Of a stretch of 64,000 bases of DNA, positions 23,242-33,340 are shown in pieces. The stretch covers positions 42,794,252-42,858,251 of the forward strand of contig OX328096.1 in the NCBI GenBank assembly GCA_946811185.2, given 5' to 3'. The number at the start of each line of letters is the position of its first letter. Positions within the stretch are counted from its first letter, which is position 1. Under the pieces are notes generated by a model, which was not told the origin of the DNA, made no database searches, and worked only from the letters and a program-made list of their open reading frames with translations. The position numbers were made by a program, and so were the translations under genes. This DNA is from Hippopus hippopus. Taxonomy: Eukaryota > Mollusca > Bivalvia > Cardiida > Cardiidae.

Positions 23242-24378
23242 CTATCTGTGTCTGTCTCGTCTGTCCTTGTGTTGGCTGTGCTCTCGCTCTCGTCTATTGT
23301 AGTGTTGTGTGTTTCTTCTATCCTCCCTCTCACGCTGATCTTCTCGTGCTCGTTTGTTTGAATTGTCTTGGGTCCTATGTCTGTCAGTCTTTTCATCGTC
23401 TAGTTTTCTCTTCCTGTCAACTCTGCTGTGACTGGAATGGGTTAGGGACTCGCTCATGTCCTTAACTGTTTTAGCCAGTTGTAACAAGGCGGCCTCCTGT
23501 CGTCTCAACACCTCTGTGTTTGCCTCAACAGCTGTTTTGATATCCAGCAGGAGCCTTTTTCTTTCAGTTGAGGAAGCAGAGGAGACTGACGAAGATGATG
23601 AAGATGATGAAGCTGCATCTTCCCGAGGTACAATAGGCTCCACTGTAAGGGGCCCAGGCCTTTCATCTAAAGTTGGAGTGGCCTCAGCATGGCTTTGTCC
23701 GGGAAGATCATCTTCATAGTCTAGTAATTCTTCTAGGCCAGTCTCTAACGGTTCAGGGGCTCCAAAGGGACTCTTCACCGGTTGTGGCGCTGTTGTTGGC
23801 TGTGCTAGCTGTGCCTGCTGCACCTGCTGCGCCTGACCTATTCCTCCTGTCAAAACTGTGCCCAACAATTGATGAAGCTGAGCTATCACAGGGCTTTGCA
23901 GTAACTGTCCTGCTACTAGATTGTTGCTGGTACTCGGCAGGAGTGGGGACTCTGGCAATAGACCCCCTGGAAAGCTTGTTTCTACTGCCTGGGCCAGAAG
24001 ATCCTTACCCTTTGACTTACTGGCCCAATGTCTGGCTGACTACTCCGCAGACAGAGCTACCATATCTCTCTCCCCAATTTCATAAGGAAACTTGTTCACA
24101 ACCAACATGTCTGGCGAATCTTGAATCCCTTTTTCCTTTAGCATTAGGGCATGTCGGGCGAAGGTTTTCACATGCTCTCTCAGCTCACTCTCCTTGAAAC
24201 ACCGAAACAAGCACAGCTTACAATAACAAGGCACATCGTCCAGACTGAGGTGGTGCTTCAGAATGTGGTTGGTCACCCGATACTTGGCCTCTATATAAAC
24301 TTCGTTCTTCTTGTGCAAGCAGCGCAGACACTGGTAGGCCCTCCTCTTAGCTTCAGTTTGTTTTGATACCACAGACAT
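23242..24378 (-). pseudogene. Third ORF of the LTR element: Cys/His N terminus, coiled and Arg/Asp-rich C terminus, one in-frame TAG
   Basis: The ATG at 24378-24376 opens a frame of 379 codons (last is the stop) with one internal TAG at 24042-24040. The first ~110 residues hold two possible zinc-binding groups: CLRCLHKK with a following H-x3-H (NHILKHHL), then CYCKLC with H-x5-H (HVKTFARH). The second part is Gln/Pro-rich, then acidic (EELLDYEDDLPG), then a Ser run and a helical stretch. It ends in a highly charged tail (RAREDQREREDRR, HKDRRDRHR). No signal peptide or transmembrane segment is visible, so it is not env-like. TTGTCTTGCAG ends three bases before the ATG, so expression from a spliced mRNA is possible. 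Function unknown; nucleic-acid binding is an inference. Confidence 0.7.
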
Positions 24379-24381
24379 GTT

Positions 24382-24395
24382 CTGCAAGACAAATT
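24382..24395 (-). promoter_or_regulatory. Candidate splice acceptor ahead of the third ORF
   Basis: The minus strand reads TTTGTCTTGCAG followed by AACATG. A pyrimidine-rich run ending in CAG three bases before the first ATG fits a 3' splice site for a subgenomic transcript. The donor is not known. Confidence 0.45.
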
Positions 24396-24402
24396 GGAAC
24401 AA

Positions 24403-25152
24403 ATTTTAAATAGCTAGAAAGTCAGAACTAAATGACACTGCCTGGGGTCATACATAGCTCTATACCATATTCTCCAATCCAATTGACAGTTTCTATGGCA
24501 ATTTGGGAATCGACCGCAAATATAACACTACTGCTTTCATAGTCAGACAACAACCCCATACCATCTTGAGCATCCTGCATGATCCCAAGCCCTTCACTTC
24601 TCATCTCAACTTATGCCTTTTACATTTAAAACCATCTGCTCTACTTTGTTCGTTTCACTGGTACAAATACAGCTGACTCTTAGACTTTTTGCATCCCCCT
24701 GACTCAAATGGTATTTTCTCTCTTGCCATAGAATGCGGATTCAGGCAGTTTTCAGAGCAGTGCTATTTCTTTAACCCCCTTTTCCACAATGTTTGCCTTA
24801 TGCATACTGTGTCTTGTTTCCTTTCATATTTTCAGTGCTTTTTAATTGCATTAAGTTAATATTGTATCCTACTGTTTATGACTTGCCAAGTTATTGTAAT
24901 AAAACCTTAAGAAAGTGTCTGCATTCCTTAATTTAAAGCGACCCAACCTCATAGTAAGTTTTCAGACATCAATTTATAGGAATATCAAACCAATGTAACA
25001 GTTTCAAATGAACATGAACCTTTAACTAAATAACAAATGTAAGTTTAACGACACAGTTTCACTGAACACGCACAAGTTATTTCCACTAAACACTGTAACA
25101 GTAGTCATTTTAGTTTAGAAGTTATAATGTCATAATTTAATTTTCACTAACA
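24403..25152. other. Non-coding spacer between integrase and the third ORF
   Basis: About 750 bp without a conserved ORF inside the LTR element. It could be an intron-like spacer if the third ORF is reached by splicing. Confidence 0.5.
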
Positions 25153-26570
25153 CTATTTACACTTTTGCTTATTTAACACTTTACATGCTTTGTTTATCCA
25201 GTTTGGTACTTTATTTCCCTCATAACGCTTAAGCTTGTCATGGTGGACAATTTTTTCTTTCCCAGATTTATCTATCTGGACAACAAAGTTTATATCATTA
25301 AGAGACTGCTTAACTAAAAAGGGTCCCTCATATGTTCTCTCTAATTTGTGTGCTATTCCCACTTTATGTCTTTCAGATAACATCCATACTGCATCTCCAG
25401 CTTTGTAACTGTTGTGGACAATCTTTGTGTCATATATCACTTTGTTTCTTTGCGCTGCAGCATGAAGATGATCTCGTGCCACCCGATGTGCATGCTGCAT
25501 GTGAGATTTTAGTACATCAACATAATCGCTATATGAGGTAATACTGGCCTTGTTGTAAATGGTATTGCTACCGTACACCAATTCAGAGGGCAACCTTACT
25601 TCCCTTCCCATGGTTAAAAGATTTGGAGTTAAACCTGTACTCTCATGCGGTGTAGAATTGTAAGCACCTGCTAAACATCCCAAGTGCTGGTCCCAATCAT
25701 CTTGCTCTTCACACAAATATGCTTTTATCATGCGTACTAAAGTCCTGTTAAATCGCTCAGTCTGTCCATTACATTTTGGGTTCTTTGGGCTGGTTCTGAC
25801 TTTCTTGATCTCTAACATTCGGCATAGATCTTTAAACACTCTGCTTTCGTAATTTCTTCCTTGATCACTCAGGAGTGATAGTGGACAGCCCCATCTGGCT
25901 ATAAAATCATTCAGAACACTAGAAGCGCATGTCTCTGCAGTTTGGTCAGGGACTGGGATTACTTCAACATACTTGCTAAAATGGTCAGTGAGGACTAAGA
26001 TGTATTTGTTCCCTCTGGGTGTCACTGGTAATGGTCCTATGTAATCTGTTGCTACAACATCACATGGTGCTCCAGTGGTTATAGTTCCTAATGGCGCCTT
26101 GGGTTTCTTATTGGGCTTCTTAATTGATGCACAGGTGTCGCACTGGCTAATGTACATTTTAACATCGCTTTTCATCCCGAACCAATAATATCGCTGTAGT
26201 AGCCTCTCATAAGTCTTTTTACACCCCATGTGTCCGGACAGTAAAGAATCATGAAATTGCACAAGCAGACTTTTCTTCATGCTGTCAGGTACGAGGAGCT
26301 GAGTATGACTACCACATCCATTTTTCCTATTGAAACACTTGTACAAGATACCATCTTTGATGTCCAAAACATCCCATATGATCCAATAATGACGTGTGGC
26401 AGGACTAAATCTTGCCATAGTGCTTGCGCTGGGTTTGCAGTCCTGTATTTTTGCCTGAAAAATGGGCGATATGTCTGGATCTTTGGACTGGAGATTCCTA
26501 ATTGTAGAGTGATTTTGTTCATTTGCCCAAGACCAGTTATTCTGGTCCCCTACCGCCTGGTTCCCTTTTC
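25153..26570 (-). pseudogene. Integrase region of the LTR element, out of frame with upstream pol
   Basis: From about 26570 the frame is open through a linker to an H-H-C-C zinc domain (FHDSLLSGHMG ... CDTCASIKK). The integrase core follows: first Asp in VVATDYIGP, second in LLSDQGRNY, then Glu in NGQTERFN, 35 residues after the second Asp. The C-terminal part has a GPF-type block (YEGPFLVKQ) and ends KACKVLNKQKCK. Integrase joins the cDNA ends to host DNA. It lies in the -1 frame relative to RT-RNaseH, and the switch falls around GAAAAGGG near 26563. This fits a one-base loss, so integrase is probably not made from this copy. Confidence 0.85.
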
Positions 26571-29138
26571 CACTGGCATGCTGGAGGGTCCTGGTTTAGG
26601 TTCAGAAATGGCTCTTACAAGTTTGTCATTTGTTATACTTTCTGCATTTTCTCTGAACTTGTTATCCATTAGTCCAGTGTGTTGCATGTCATTTGCTCTT
26701 TTGATACATTTCTTACAGGGACCACATTTAAGATGTTCATCCATATCTTGCAGAGAACAGTCACAGTCTCTGGGATTGTTACAACGTGAAAGAGCATCAC
26801 AATGTCCCTGTTTCTTGCCTGACCTATATTCAATTGCAAAGTCATAATGCGAAAGGATCTCTATCCATCTTGCAATCTTCCCTCTGGGTTCTTTCAGTTT
26901 GAAAAGCCACAGTAGAGCTTGGTGGTCACTTCTCACAATGAAATGCCTGCCCAAAAGGTACTGTCTGAAGTACTCCACAAAATAACGAATTGCGAGTAAT
27001 TCTTTCTCGGTAATACAATAATTCCGTTCAGGTTTGTTGAGTGCCCTGCTAGCATACGCTATAACCCTTTCACGTCCACCTTGAATTTGTTGCAGTACTC
27101 CTCTTATTCCAACATCTGAGGCATCCACGTCTAAGATGAAATCACCTGCATTGTCTAAAGGGTATCCCATTATGTCAGATCCAACAAGTAGGTCTTTAAG
27201 TTTTTCAAACGATTTTTGACAGTCATCTGTCCAGATAAACTTTTTCCCTTTGCGTGTTAGCTCAACCATTGGGCGTACGATTTTTGCAAAGTCCTTAACA
27301 AATCTGCGATAATACGAACACAATGCCACAAATTGTTTCACTTGTTTTGCATTTGCTGGCACTGGCCAGTCAACTATTTTGGCTATGTTTACAGGGCTGG
27401 GTTTAACACCAGAGCTGGACACAACCTGACCGAGGAAAGTCACTTTTTCTTGCAGCATTTCACATTTCTCAGGTCTTAACTTTAAGCCAGCTTTCTGAAG
27501 ACGGTCAAACACCTCTCTTACTCTGTGTATGTGCTGTTCGAAGTTAGTACTAAACACAACTATATCATCTATGTAAATAAGACAAGTCTCCCACTGAAGA
27601 CCTTGAAGTGCAAGTTCCATGGTGCGTTGGAAGGTACTGGCCGCATTATTCAGCCCAAATGGCATTCTCAACATTTCGTAATGTCCATACTTGCATACAA
27701 ATGCACTTTTCTGTATGTCATCCTTTTTCAGAGGTATCTGGAAATACCCACTTGTAAGGTCAAATGTACTAAATAGCGTTGACCCTGCTACTGCATCAAG
27801 ACAATCCTGAACTCTGGGCAGTGGAAATCCATCTGGTTTTACCAGGGCATTGACTTTTCGGTAATCAACACAAGGCCTTACACTTCCGTTCTTTTTTCTC
27901 ACCAAGACAATAGGACTGGCCCATGGGGAAGTGCTCTTCCTAATTACACCTTTAGCAAGAAGGTCCTCTATTGCCTTTTTCTCCTCACTAGCATAGGCCA
28001 TAGGTACACGTCTGGGAGGTTGTTTGATCGGGAGGGCATCACCAGTGTTAATCGGATGTTCGGCAAGGTGTGTCAGCCCTAAGTCCCACTCACTCTTTGA
28101 AAATATGTCTTGGTAATCATTCAACAAGCTAGCCAGGATACATTTCTCTGTACAGTTTCTGTCCGCTGATGATCGACTGAAGAGGTCTGTCAAATGTGCA
28201 GGTATGCTTTTATCTGATTTGCCTAGATTTTTAACTTCTCTCAGAACTTTGATTTCTTTGTTCTCAAACTGGACTCTACGGATTGAATGGTTGTTTCTTT
28301 CGTTACAAGAACTTTCTTCCTCTAACAATGTAGTTTGTATTTCACTGATTCGTTGTGCCTGTGCTACAACTGCGTCTTGATTTATAGTGACTGATGTAGG
28401 GAATGGGTTCAAAACCCGCACTTTACTAGTTACACAATTGTTTATATCAACAAGTACAGATGCCATCTGCAAAGGATAGGTTTCCTTGAAGTGAACCGTT
28501 GGTTCTATGATAAAATCTGAGTTTTTGTCAAAGTCATCACTCTCTTTCCGTTCAACGTAAACATTCAACAGGGCCTCACTCTGTGGTGGTATAACAACAT
28601 GGTCTGCCATAGTTACTTTTCTAACACTGTTTCTCATTCCAATCTGGATACACGGTATTTCTTCTCCTCTGAAGACGATTTTTGCTTTGCTCAAGAGGAT
28701 GTCAGCAGGGCCTTGCTCATCATCTTGCAGTATGTCTACACCAAGAAGTCCGTCATCCTCAATATCTGTGACAATCAATTCCTTTTGAAGCCGAATTGGT
28801 CCAATTTCGATGTTAAAGATTGCTTTTCCATACTCGTTTATTGGCATTCCTCCGGCCCCTATTAAGCAATTCGTTTCTGTAAGTTTAGGTCGTTTCTCTG
28901 GGGGAATCCTTTCGTACACTTTTCCAGACAGAATGGTTTTTGTTGCGCCAGTATCTGTTGTAAATATGAGTTGTGTCCCTTCAATAGTGCCCTTTACATA
29001 TACACCTTCACTGTAAGATTTTCTTCTTCTAACGACATACTGCTTTTCATCTAAAATTTCAGCTTCTGTTTTCTGGCCGTCTTTTACTTTTACTGGGGCA
29101 TCACCTCGGCCGTCTGGGTCAGCCCATTCTCGTTTAAA
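26550..29138 (-). CDS. pol: pol: protease, reverse transcriptase, RNase H
   Basis: The frame begins at the slippery site (29138) in the -1 frame of gag and runs open to TAG at 26550. The protease active site DTGAT is at 28955-28941 and GLLGVDIL follows about 55 residues later. RT motifs include STFDLTSGYFQIPL, MPFGLNNAASTFQ and YIDD at 27575-27564, then KLRPEKCEM and FLG. RNase H has LDVDASDVGIRGVL (Arg where Gly is usual), TEKELLAIRYFVEYFRQYL and RSDHQALLWL. Together these copy genomic RNA into DNA in cytoplasmic particles (known for Ty3/Gypsy). The only break is at the C-terminal end, where integrase has slipped out of frame. Confidence 0.9.
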   Translation of the reverse strand, partial: FKREWADPDGRGDAPVKVKDGQKTEAEILDEKQYVVRRRKSYSEGVYVKGTIEGTQLIFTTDTGATKTILSGKVYERIPPEKRPKLTETNCLIGAGGMPINEYGKAIFNIEIGPIRLQKELIVTDIEDDGLLGVDILQDDEQGPADILLSKAKIVFRGEEIPCIQIGMRNSVRKVTMADHVVIPPQSEALLNVYVERKESDDFDKNSDFIIEPTVHFKETYPLQMASVLVDINNCVTSKVRVLNPFPTSVTINQDAVVAQAQRISEIQTTLLEEESSCNERNNHSIRRVQFENKEIKVLREVKNLGKSDKSIPAHLTDLFSRSSADRNCTEKCILASLLNDYQDIFSKSEWDLGLTHLAEHPINTGDALPIKQPPRRVPMAYASEEKKAIEDLLAKGVIRKSTSPWASPIVLVRKKNGSVRPCVDYRKVNALVKPDGFPLPRVQDCLDAVAGSTLFSTFDLTSGYFQIPLKKDDIQKSAFVCKYGHYEMLRMPFGLNNAASTFQRTMELALQGLQWETCLIYIDDIVVFSTNFEQHIHRVREVFDRLQKAGLKLRPEKCEMLQEKVTFLGQVVSSSGVKPSPVNIAKIVDWPVPANAKQVKQFVALCSYYRRFVKDFAKIVRPMVELTRKGKKFIWTDDCQKSFEKLKDLLVGSDIMGYPLDNAGDFILDVDASDVGIRGVLQQIQGGRERVIAYASRALNKPERNYCITEKELLAIRYFVEYFRQYLLGRHFIVRSDHQALLWLFKLKEPRGKIARWIEILSHYDFAIEYRSGKKQGHCDALSRCNNPRDCDCSLQDMDEHLKCGPCKKCIKRANDMQHTGLMDNKFRENAESITNDKLVRAISEPKPGPSSMPVEKGTRR

Positions 29139-30646
29139 TGGTTTCTGCTTGCACTGGTACGCATTGTATTTTCCTGGTTATTGGTCTGCCTTCTGTACGT
29201 GCTAGGTTTCCTATGAGGACAATCTCTGATGAAATGACCAGGCTTATGACAGTTAAAGCATTCTTTTGACGGCTTTCTGGTAATGTTATTTTTAGTAAGA
29301 AGGCTAATTTTATCTAGTATTTGCTTAAGCATGTTTCCCATCTGTAGTTCTTGGTGTGGAATGAGGTCTGTATCTTTAATCTGCTTGTTTTGGTTTTGTG
29401 GCTGTTTCTGTTCTTTCAATTTTGTGGGTTTGGAACGCACTTGGCATGCATATTTTCCATCACTGTCACTTTCGCACTCTGAGTTTTTTGCACTACGTAC
29501 AAATTTCTTCATCTTCTTTTCACCATATGGGGACTGTGATAGTCTTTTTCTAGTTTGTATGTAATTGACTACATGGAAAACTGCCTCATCGATATCGCAT
29601 GGGTCCTTCACATACTCAACTTCGCACCTAACTTCATCATCCCTGAGACCATCCAAGAATCTTCTCACCAAGTCTTCTTGTCTTGTCTGTATATCACGCC
29701 CCTTATGGGCCTTATCGTACAAACATTTCAGTTCCGAGGCATATTCTTCCGTTGTTTCACCCGACTTTTGATTTCTGTTACTAAAATTTGCCGCAAAAGT
29801 TTTGGAAGTCTCCACCACTCTGAATCTACAATTCAGCTCAGCAACTAATAAGTGGTAGTTATTTAAAGCTTCTGGTCTAAGCTGTGTAAAAACAAAGTCA
29901 CCAGCACTACCCTGCAATTTTGGGAGCAATTCATCTAATTTGTCCTCTGAGTTCCAACCTTGTCTGTTAGCTACAGCTTCAAAACGGTTAAACCAAACTC
30001 TCCAGTCTTCTTTCCCACAAAAGGGTGGTATTTTTATTGTACCGGAACGGTTCTGTCAGTTTTGTCTACACTGAGGTCTAAAGCTTCCCATATTTTCTCT
30101 TTCTTCATGCTGATTCAAAACATCACCCCTACATGGCTGGCTAGGTGAATAGTTTCTGCATTCTCCGTATCTTGGTTGGTGACAGTTTGCATAAGTTTGA
30201 TTCCTTGGCTGGAAATGATCTGACTCCCTCTGCGATATTGTTTGAGGTAGACTTATGCTCATTCTTGGTTGTAAGTGGCAGCTTTCATTTTGATTTTGCT
30301 CAGCTTGTGTTAGTTGATGATTATTTGCTTCAGCTCTCGCAGGGTGGTTTGAACAGCTGTTCATATTGGTAAGTGTGTCAGCTATACCCTTCAATACTCC
30401 TGTGATCTGAGTCTGCATTTGTACCATTTTATGAACAGCGTCTGCCACATTTGACTGATTGCAAGATTCTGTATTTCCCGTGACAGGACTTCTGTCATTT
30501 TGTGTAAAACTGCTGTTTTGAATGCTATTTTCTGTAGGACTAGTCAAGCAGTATGGGTCTGTACTGGCCTGCGGGGTTACTTGTGCTTGGTCTACACTTG
30601 TTGGTAAGTTGAAAAAGACTTCTGTTTCTTGTTCAGAATCTGTATA
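29090..30646 (-). pseudogene. gag: gag: capsid/nucleocapsid polyprotein with one in-frame TGA
   Basis: The open frame runs from 30646 to TAA at 29090 with one TGA at 30058-30056. The first part is Asn/Gln-rich. After the stop the frame continues without shift into a retrotransposon-gag capsid region (EDWRVWFNRFEAVA, TTEEYASELKCLYDKA, RRFLDGLRDDEVR). A nucleocapsid CCHC knuckle, CFNCHKPGHFIRDC, follows. No ATG exists in the first ~70 codons; the first is at 30427. Translation may therefore start further in, at a non-ATG codon, or after splicing. The TGA could be a mutation or a readthrough site. Confidence 0.8.
29132..29138 (-). promoter_or_regulatory. -1 ribosomal frameshift heptamer T TTA AAC
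   Basis: On the minus strand gag codons ...CAT TTA AAC... contain TTTAAAC in the phase needed for tandem slippage. A -1 slip enters exactly the frame that continues into protease. Five bases downstream TGGG-CTGA-CCCA can form a short stem, and GC-rich sequence follows. Gag ends 42-48 bases after the site. Confidence 0.7.
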
Positions 30647-30699
30647 TCACATTTTTATTTGGCTGTTGAGTTCGATCACTGAATCTAAGTGTTGAAATT

Positions 30700-30730
30700 A
30701 CAAGATTCCACCTCTCTGCCTCCAAAAATA
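30700..30730 (-). other. Candidate primer-binding site
   Basis: Just inside the 5' LTR the minus strand reads TATTTT then TGGAGGCAGAGAGG. TGG a few bases after the LTR end is the usual start of a site pairing with a tRNA 3' CCA. The matching tRNA was not identified. Confidence 0.5.
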
Positions 30731-31698
30731 TGTAACAACTTATGGTAGAGTGTTTCCTTATGGGGTTCCAATCCCAGTTCAGGCTTGGATTTAATAATAA
30801 AATATAGGTAACTAAAGATGACTTCCGTCTCTCCGTTTTATAAAATGAAAAAACTTAATAAACCACGAAATTAAAATTATAGACTTATTTATTCTCTCTT
30901 TCTCTCTTTTTATCTGTTTGTAACTTTTCAAAATTATCTATTGTAAAATGATAAAACTCAAAATAAATAATGATTTGTAATGAAAATAAATAACGGAGGG
31001 TTAACCTTAGATCAACTGTTTGGAAGTCCAGAACAGTCTGTGTTCTGCCCTTATATACATACAGGCAGTGCACAGAACGCTGTTGTGCACCCAAAATAAT
31101 GCACCAAAGAATCTGTGCGAAATAACGTTCAAAACGCACATATCACAATGCGCACGTCAAAGTGCACAAGGAAAGTTGTGCACTGCACCAAGAATCCTGT
31201 GCATTTCGACGTTGCCGGCCCAGTCACTCAAAATTGGACGAAACTTTACAAAGTTGATTGAAAATTAAACCTAAATGCATAAAATAATAAACTTTAAATG
31301 TCAATAATTAGGACTCGTACTTTGGATTACAAAAAAGACTGTTTTCTTTGGTAGAAATTTACGTTTGTTAAATCTGACAGTTCTCAAAGAAACGAAATTC
31401 AAAGCGTCCGCGCTTTGACAGCTCCACCTATCCCATGATGCATTGCAAAGTAAACATTCAAAATGGCCGTGCCAATGCTTCAATATCAAACACCACTGCA
31501 AACAAAAGGAAGTTGCAACGATTATGGATGATGACAGCAGGTAAATACTGCATAAAAATAATGTTTAAACCGCAGAGATAAAGCAAAATACAATCGTGAC
31601 ATGTATCTCCGACGAGTAAACACAAAATCTGCAGTTATTCAGGAGAAAATAGTCGGTCATAAATAGGTCAAAGCTGTCAAACGAAACGGATTATTACA
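30731..31698 (-). repeat. 5' LTR (promoter copy)
   Basis: 968 bp TG...CA repeat. The TATA-like box is at 31049-31057 (minus strand TATATAAGG), so transcription probably starts near 31020. The poly(A) signal lies near 30887-30893. The GTGCAC/TGCGCAC cluster lies just upstream of the TATA box, about 31065-31200. Confidence 0.95.
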
Positions 31699-31702
31699 AT
31701 AC

Positions 31703-32530
31703 ATTCGAAATAAGTAAATCTGAAGTATAGCACATACTAACTGGAGATTTATACGTGATCTGTGTGTATGATCAATGTGTCCAGCACACAACTTTATTTT
31801 TCCTATTTCCCTACATTGAGGGCGCATCTTTGGAGTATGCCATTCACTGGAACTGAAGCAAATCAGCAAGTTCAGTTGAACCACAGTCAGCAGTGGCTTG
31901 CCTATTATATTCTTCAGAAAAAGGTTAGCCGCCAGCAGTGGCTTGCCTATATTTTCCAGAAAGTGTGTAATTCATGATGGACGATACTCTTTAAAGGAGT
32001 GAAATCCTTTTGTAGTTTTCATCACTTTCTGAATGTTATGACATGGGCTTGTGCAAGACCCCCTTCACCTGGTGTTGTTTATACCTAGATATTTTCTTTT
32101 TTTGTAATCACAGAAACGTGATATTTATACATGTACGTGGGTATACATTCAACTTTAAATCTGTCGAAAAAACTACTGGGCCGCATTTTACTGAGGTAGT
32201 TACGCACAAAATTTTCGTAACTTTAAGAACAGAAAACCCTGCCTTAACTTTTGCGTAAGTGTTGCTAATGTTAGAGGGGTTTGAACTAGTTAGAATAATT
32301 AAGCCAGAAGCAATTGAAATAAAATACGGAATAGCGAAGTACAGGATTCTGTTGAATAAGATAGCCCGGAATGAAATCTGGCGCTAATTAAGGCATTCTA
32401 TGTAGCTTTTGAACAGTTCTCTCACTGTTGAATAAAGGTCACGGCACACTTTTGAGGGTTTTCAAGTCTTTTGTCAGCACTAGACTTGAGCCAAACAATG
32501 CCTTTCGAAGGAAAATTTCACATTAATGGT
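31703..32530. other. no gene; one short local duplication
   Basis: The only structure is a ~43 bp imperfect tandem duplication, CAGCAGTGGCTTGCCTAT, at about 31889 and 31932. The rest is unremarkable. Confidence 0.45.
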
Positions 32531-32545
32531 GATTCCACTGAGGAT

Positions 32546-32794
32546 TTGTTTGTTTGTATTGAAGTTTAACGCCATTTTAACAGCTTTGATCATAATCATG
32601 GCGGTCAGTGACACACCTATGTGTTTTCTGGCTTTCTCACACTAGTACCGACACAACTTTCTTTCCAAAGCCATTGACTGCTTTTCTCACATGCATCAGA
32701 GGTGAGAGGCAAAAAATCACCGCAACTGGGTATCGAACCCACAACCTCCAGGTCACGAGTCAGATACACTAACCACTGAGCTACCCGGCCGGGC
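32546..32794 (-). mobile_element. tRNA-derived SINE (family C) with 15 bp target-site duplication
   Basis: The minus-strand head GCCCGGCCGGGTAGCTCAGTG contains an A box-like TAGCTCAGTGGTTAG. GGTTGTGGGTTCGATACCC is the B box. The tail is (AAAC)n-like. GATTCCACTGAGGAT flanks it at 32531-32545 and 32795-32809. Not a functional tRNA: the 3' half does not form an acceptor stem. Confidence 0.85.
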
Positions 32795-32928
32795 GATTCC
32801 ACTGAGGATCGATCCCAGAACCCCTCAATTAAAAAAGGAATCCAAAAATATATAAGCACTGAGCCTTGGAAGAAACTTCTGATGTTGCTGGTCAACAATT
32901 ATATCATTTTTTAAGGTAACAAATAATA

Positions 32929-33172
32929 TGAGGCATGCTCTGGCAAAAGAGGGCTTAATGCACTTGCGAAAAATATCGACCAAAGGCAGGCTGACCTGGG
33001 TTAAAACCTATCACTATTGGTCTTTTTTCTGCATATCAAAGGACCATTCTACTACATGATTCAGTTGGATGTTTAATAAAATGGATTTTATGGATCCATA
33101 ATTTTGTGTTTACTTGCTTGGTATTATGTATCATGGAGATGCATTAAGCCCCCTTTTTACAGAGCATGACTT
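32929..33172 (+). mobile_element. MITE family 1, copy 3
   Basis: ATGAGGCATGCTCTGGC...GAGGGCTTAATGCA at the left and GATGCATTAAGCCCCC...CAGAGCATGAC at the right match copies at 12628 and 13733, including the internal TTTATGGATCCATAA. The palindromic core is degraded and no dinucleotide tract adjoins. Confidence 0.75.
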
Positions 33173-33340
33173 GTATTCTTTTTTACTTTACCTCTATACC
33201 CTTTTCCTTTATATCACGAATTAAAGAAAAGACTAGCAATGCAAAAAGCCATTCGTTATTTTGTAAATACCTTCACATATTAACAGACATGTCGCTAGAA
33301 GTAGGCAATACAGAACATAATTATTTAGATTGATGGGTTT

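Larger units (their letters stand above)
21916..31698 (-). mobile_element. Ty3/Gypsy-type LTR retrotransposon, 9.8 kb, recent insertion
   Basis: Two 968 bp direct LTRs (21916-22883 and 30731-31698), each TG...CA, differ at three positions by eye. A 4 bp target duplication ATAC is present (21912-21915 and 31699-31702). On the minus strand the order is 5' LTR, candidate primer-binding site, gag, protease-RT-RNaseH, integrase, a third ORF, polypurine tract, 3' LTR. The PR-RT-RH-IN order is that of Ty3/Gypsy elements. In-frame stops in gag and ORF3 and a frameshift before integrase suggest that this copy is defective despite its youth. Confidence 0.95.

Noticed and set aside
23456..24366. Plus-strand ORFs opposite the third ORF of the LTR element
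   Set aside because: Antisense shadows with no recognisable motif.
23242..24378. Envelope gene at the env position of the LTR element
   Set aside because: No signal peptide, membrane helix or cleavage site; the protein is Cys/His-rich and highly charged.
22070..31501. Matching ORF sets at 22070-22686 and 30885-31501
   Set aside because: They are shadows of the two identical LTRs, not a duplicated gene.
32700..32794. Possible tRNA genes at the SINE heads (also 12110, 53041, 53970)
   Set aside because: Only A and B boxes are retained. Acceptor stems do not pair, and target duplications mark them as SINEs.
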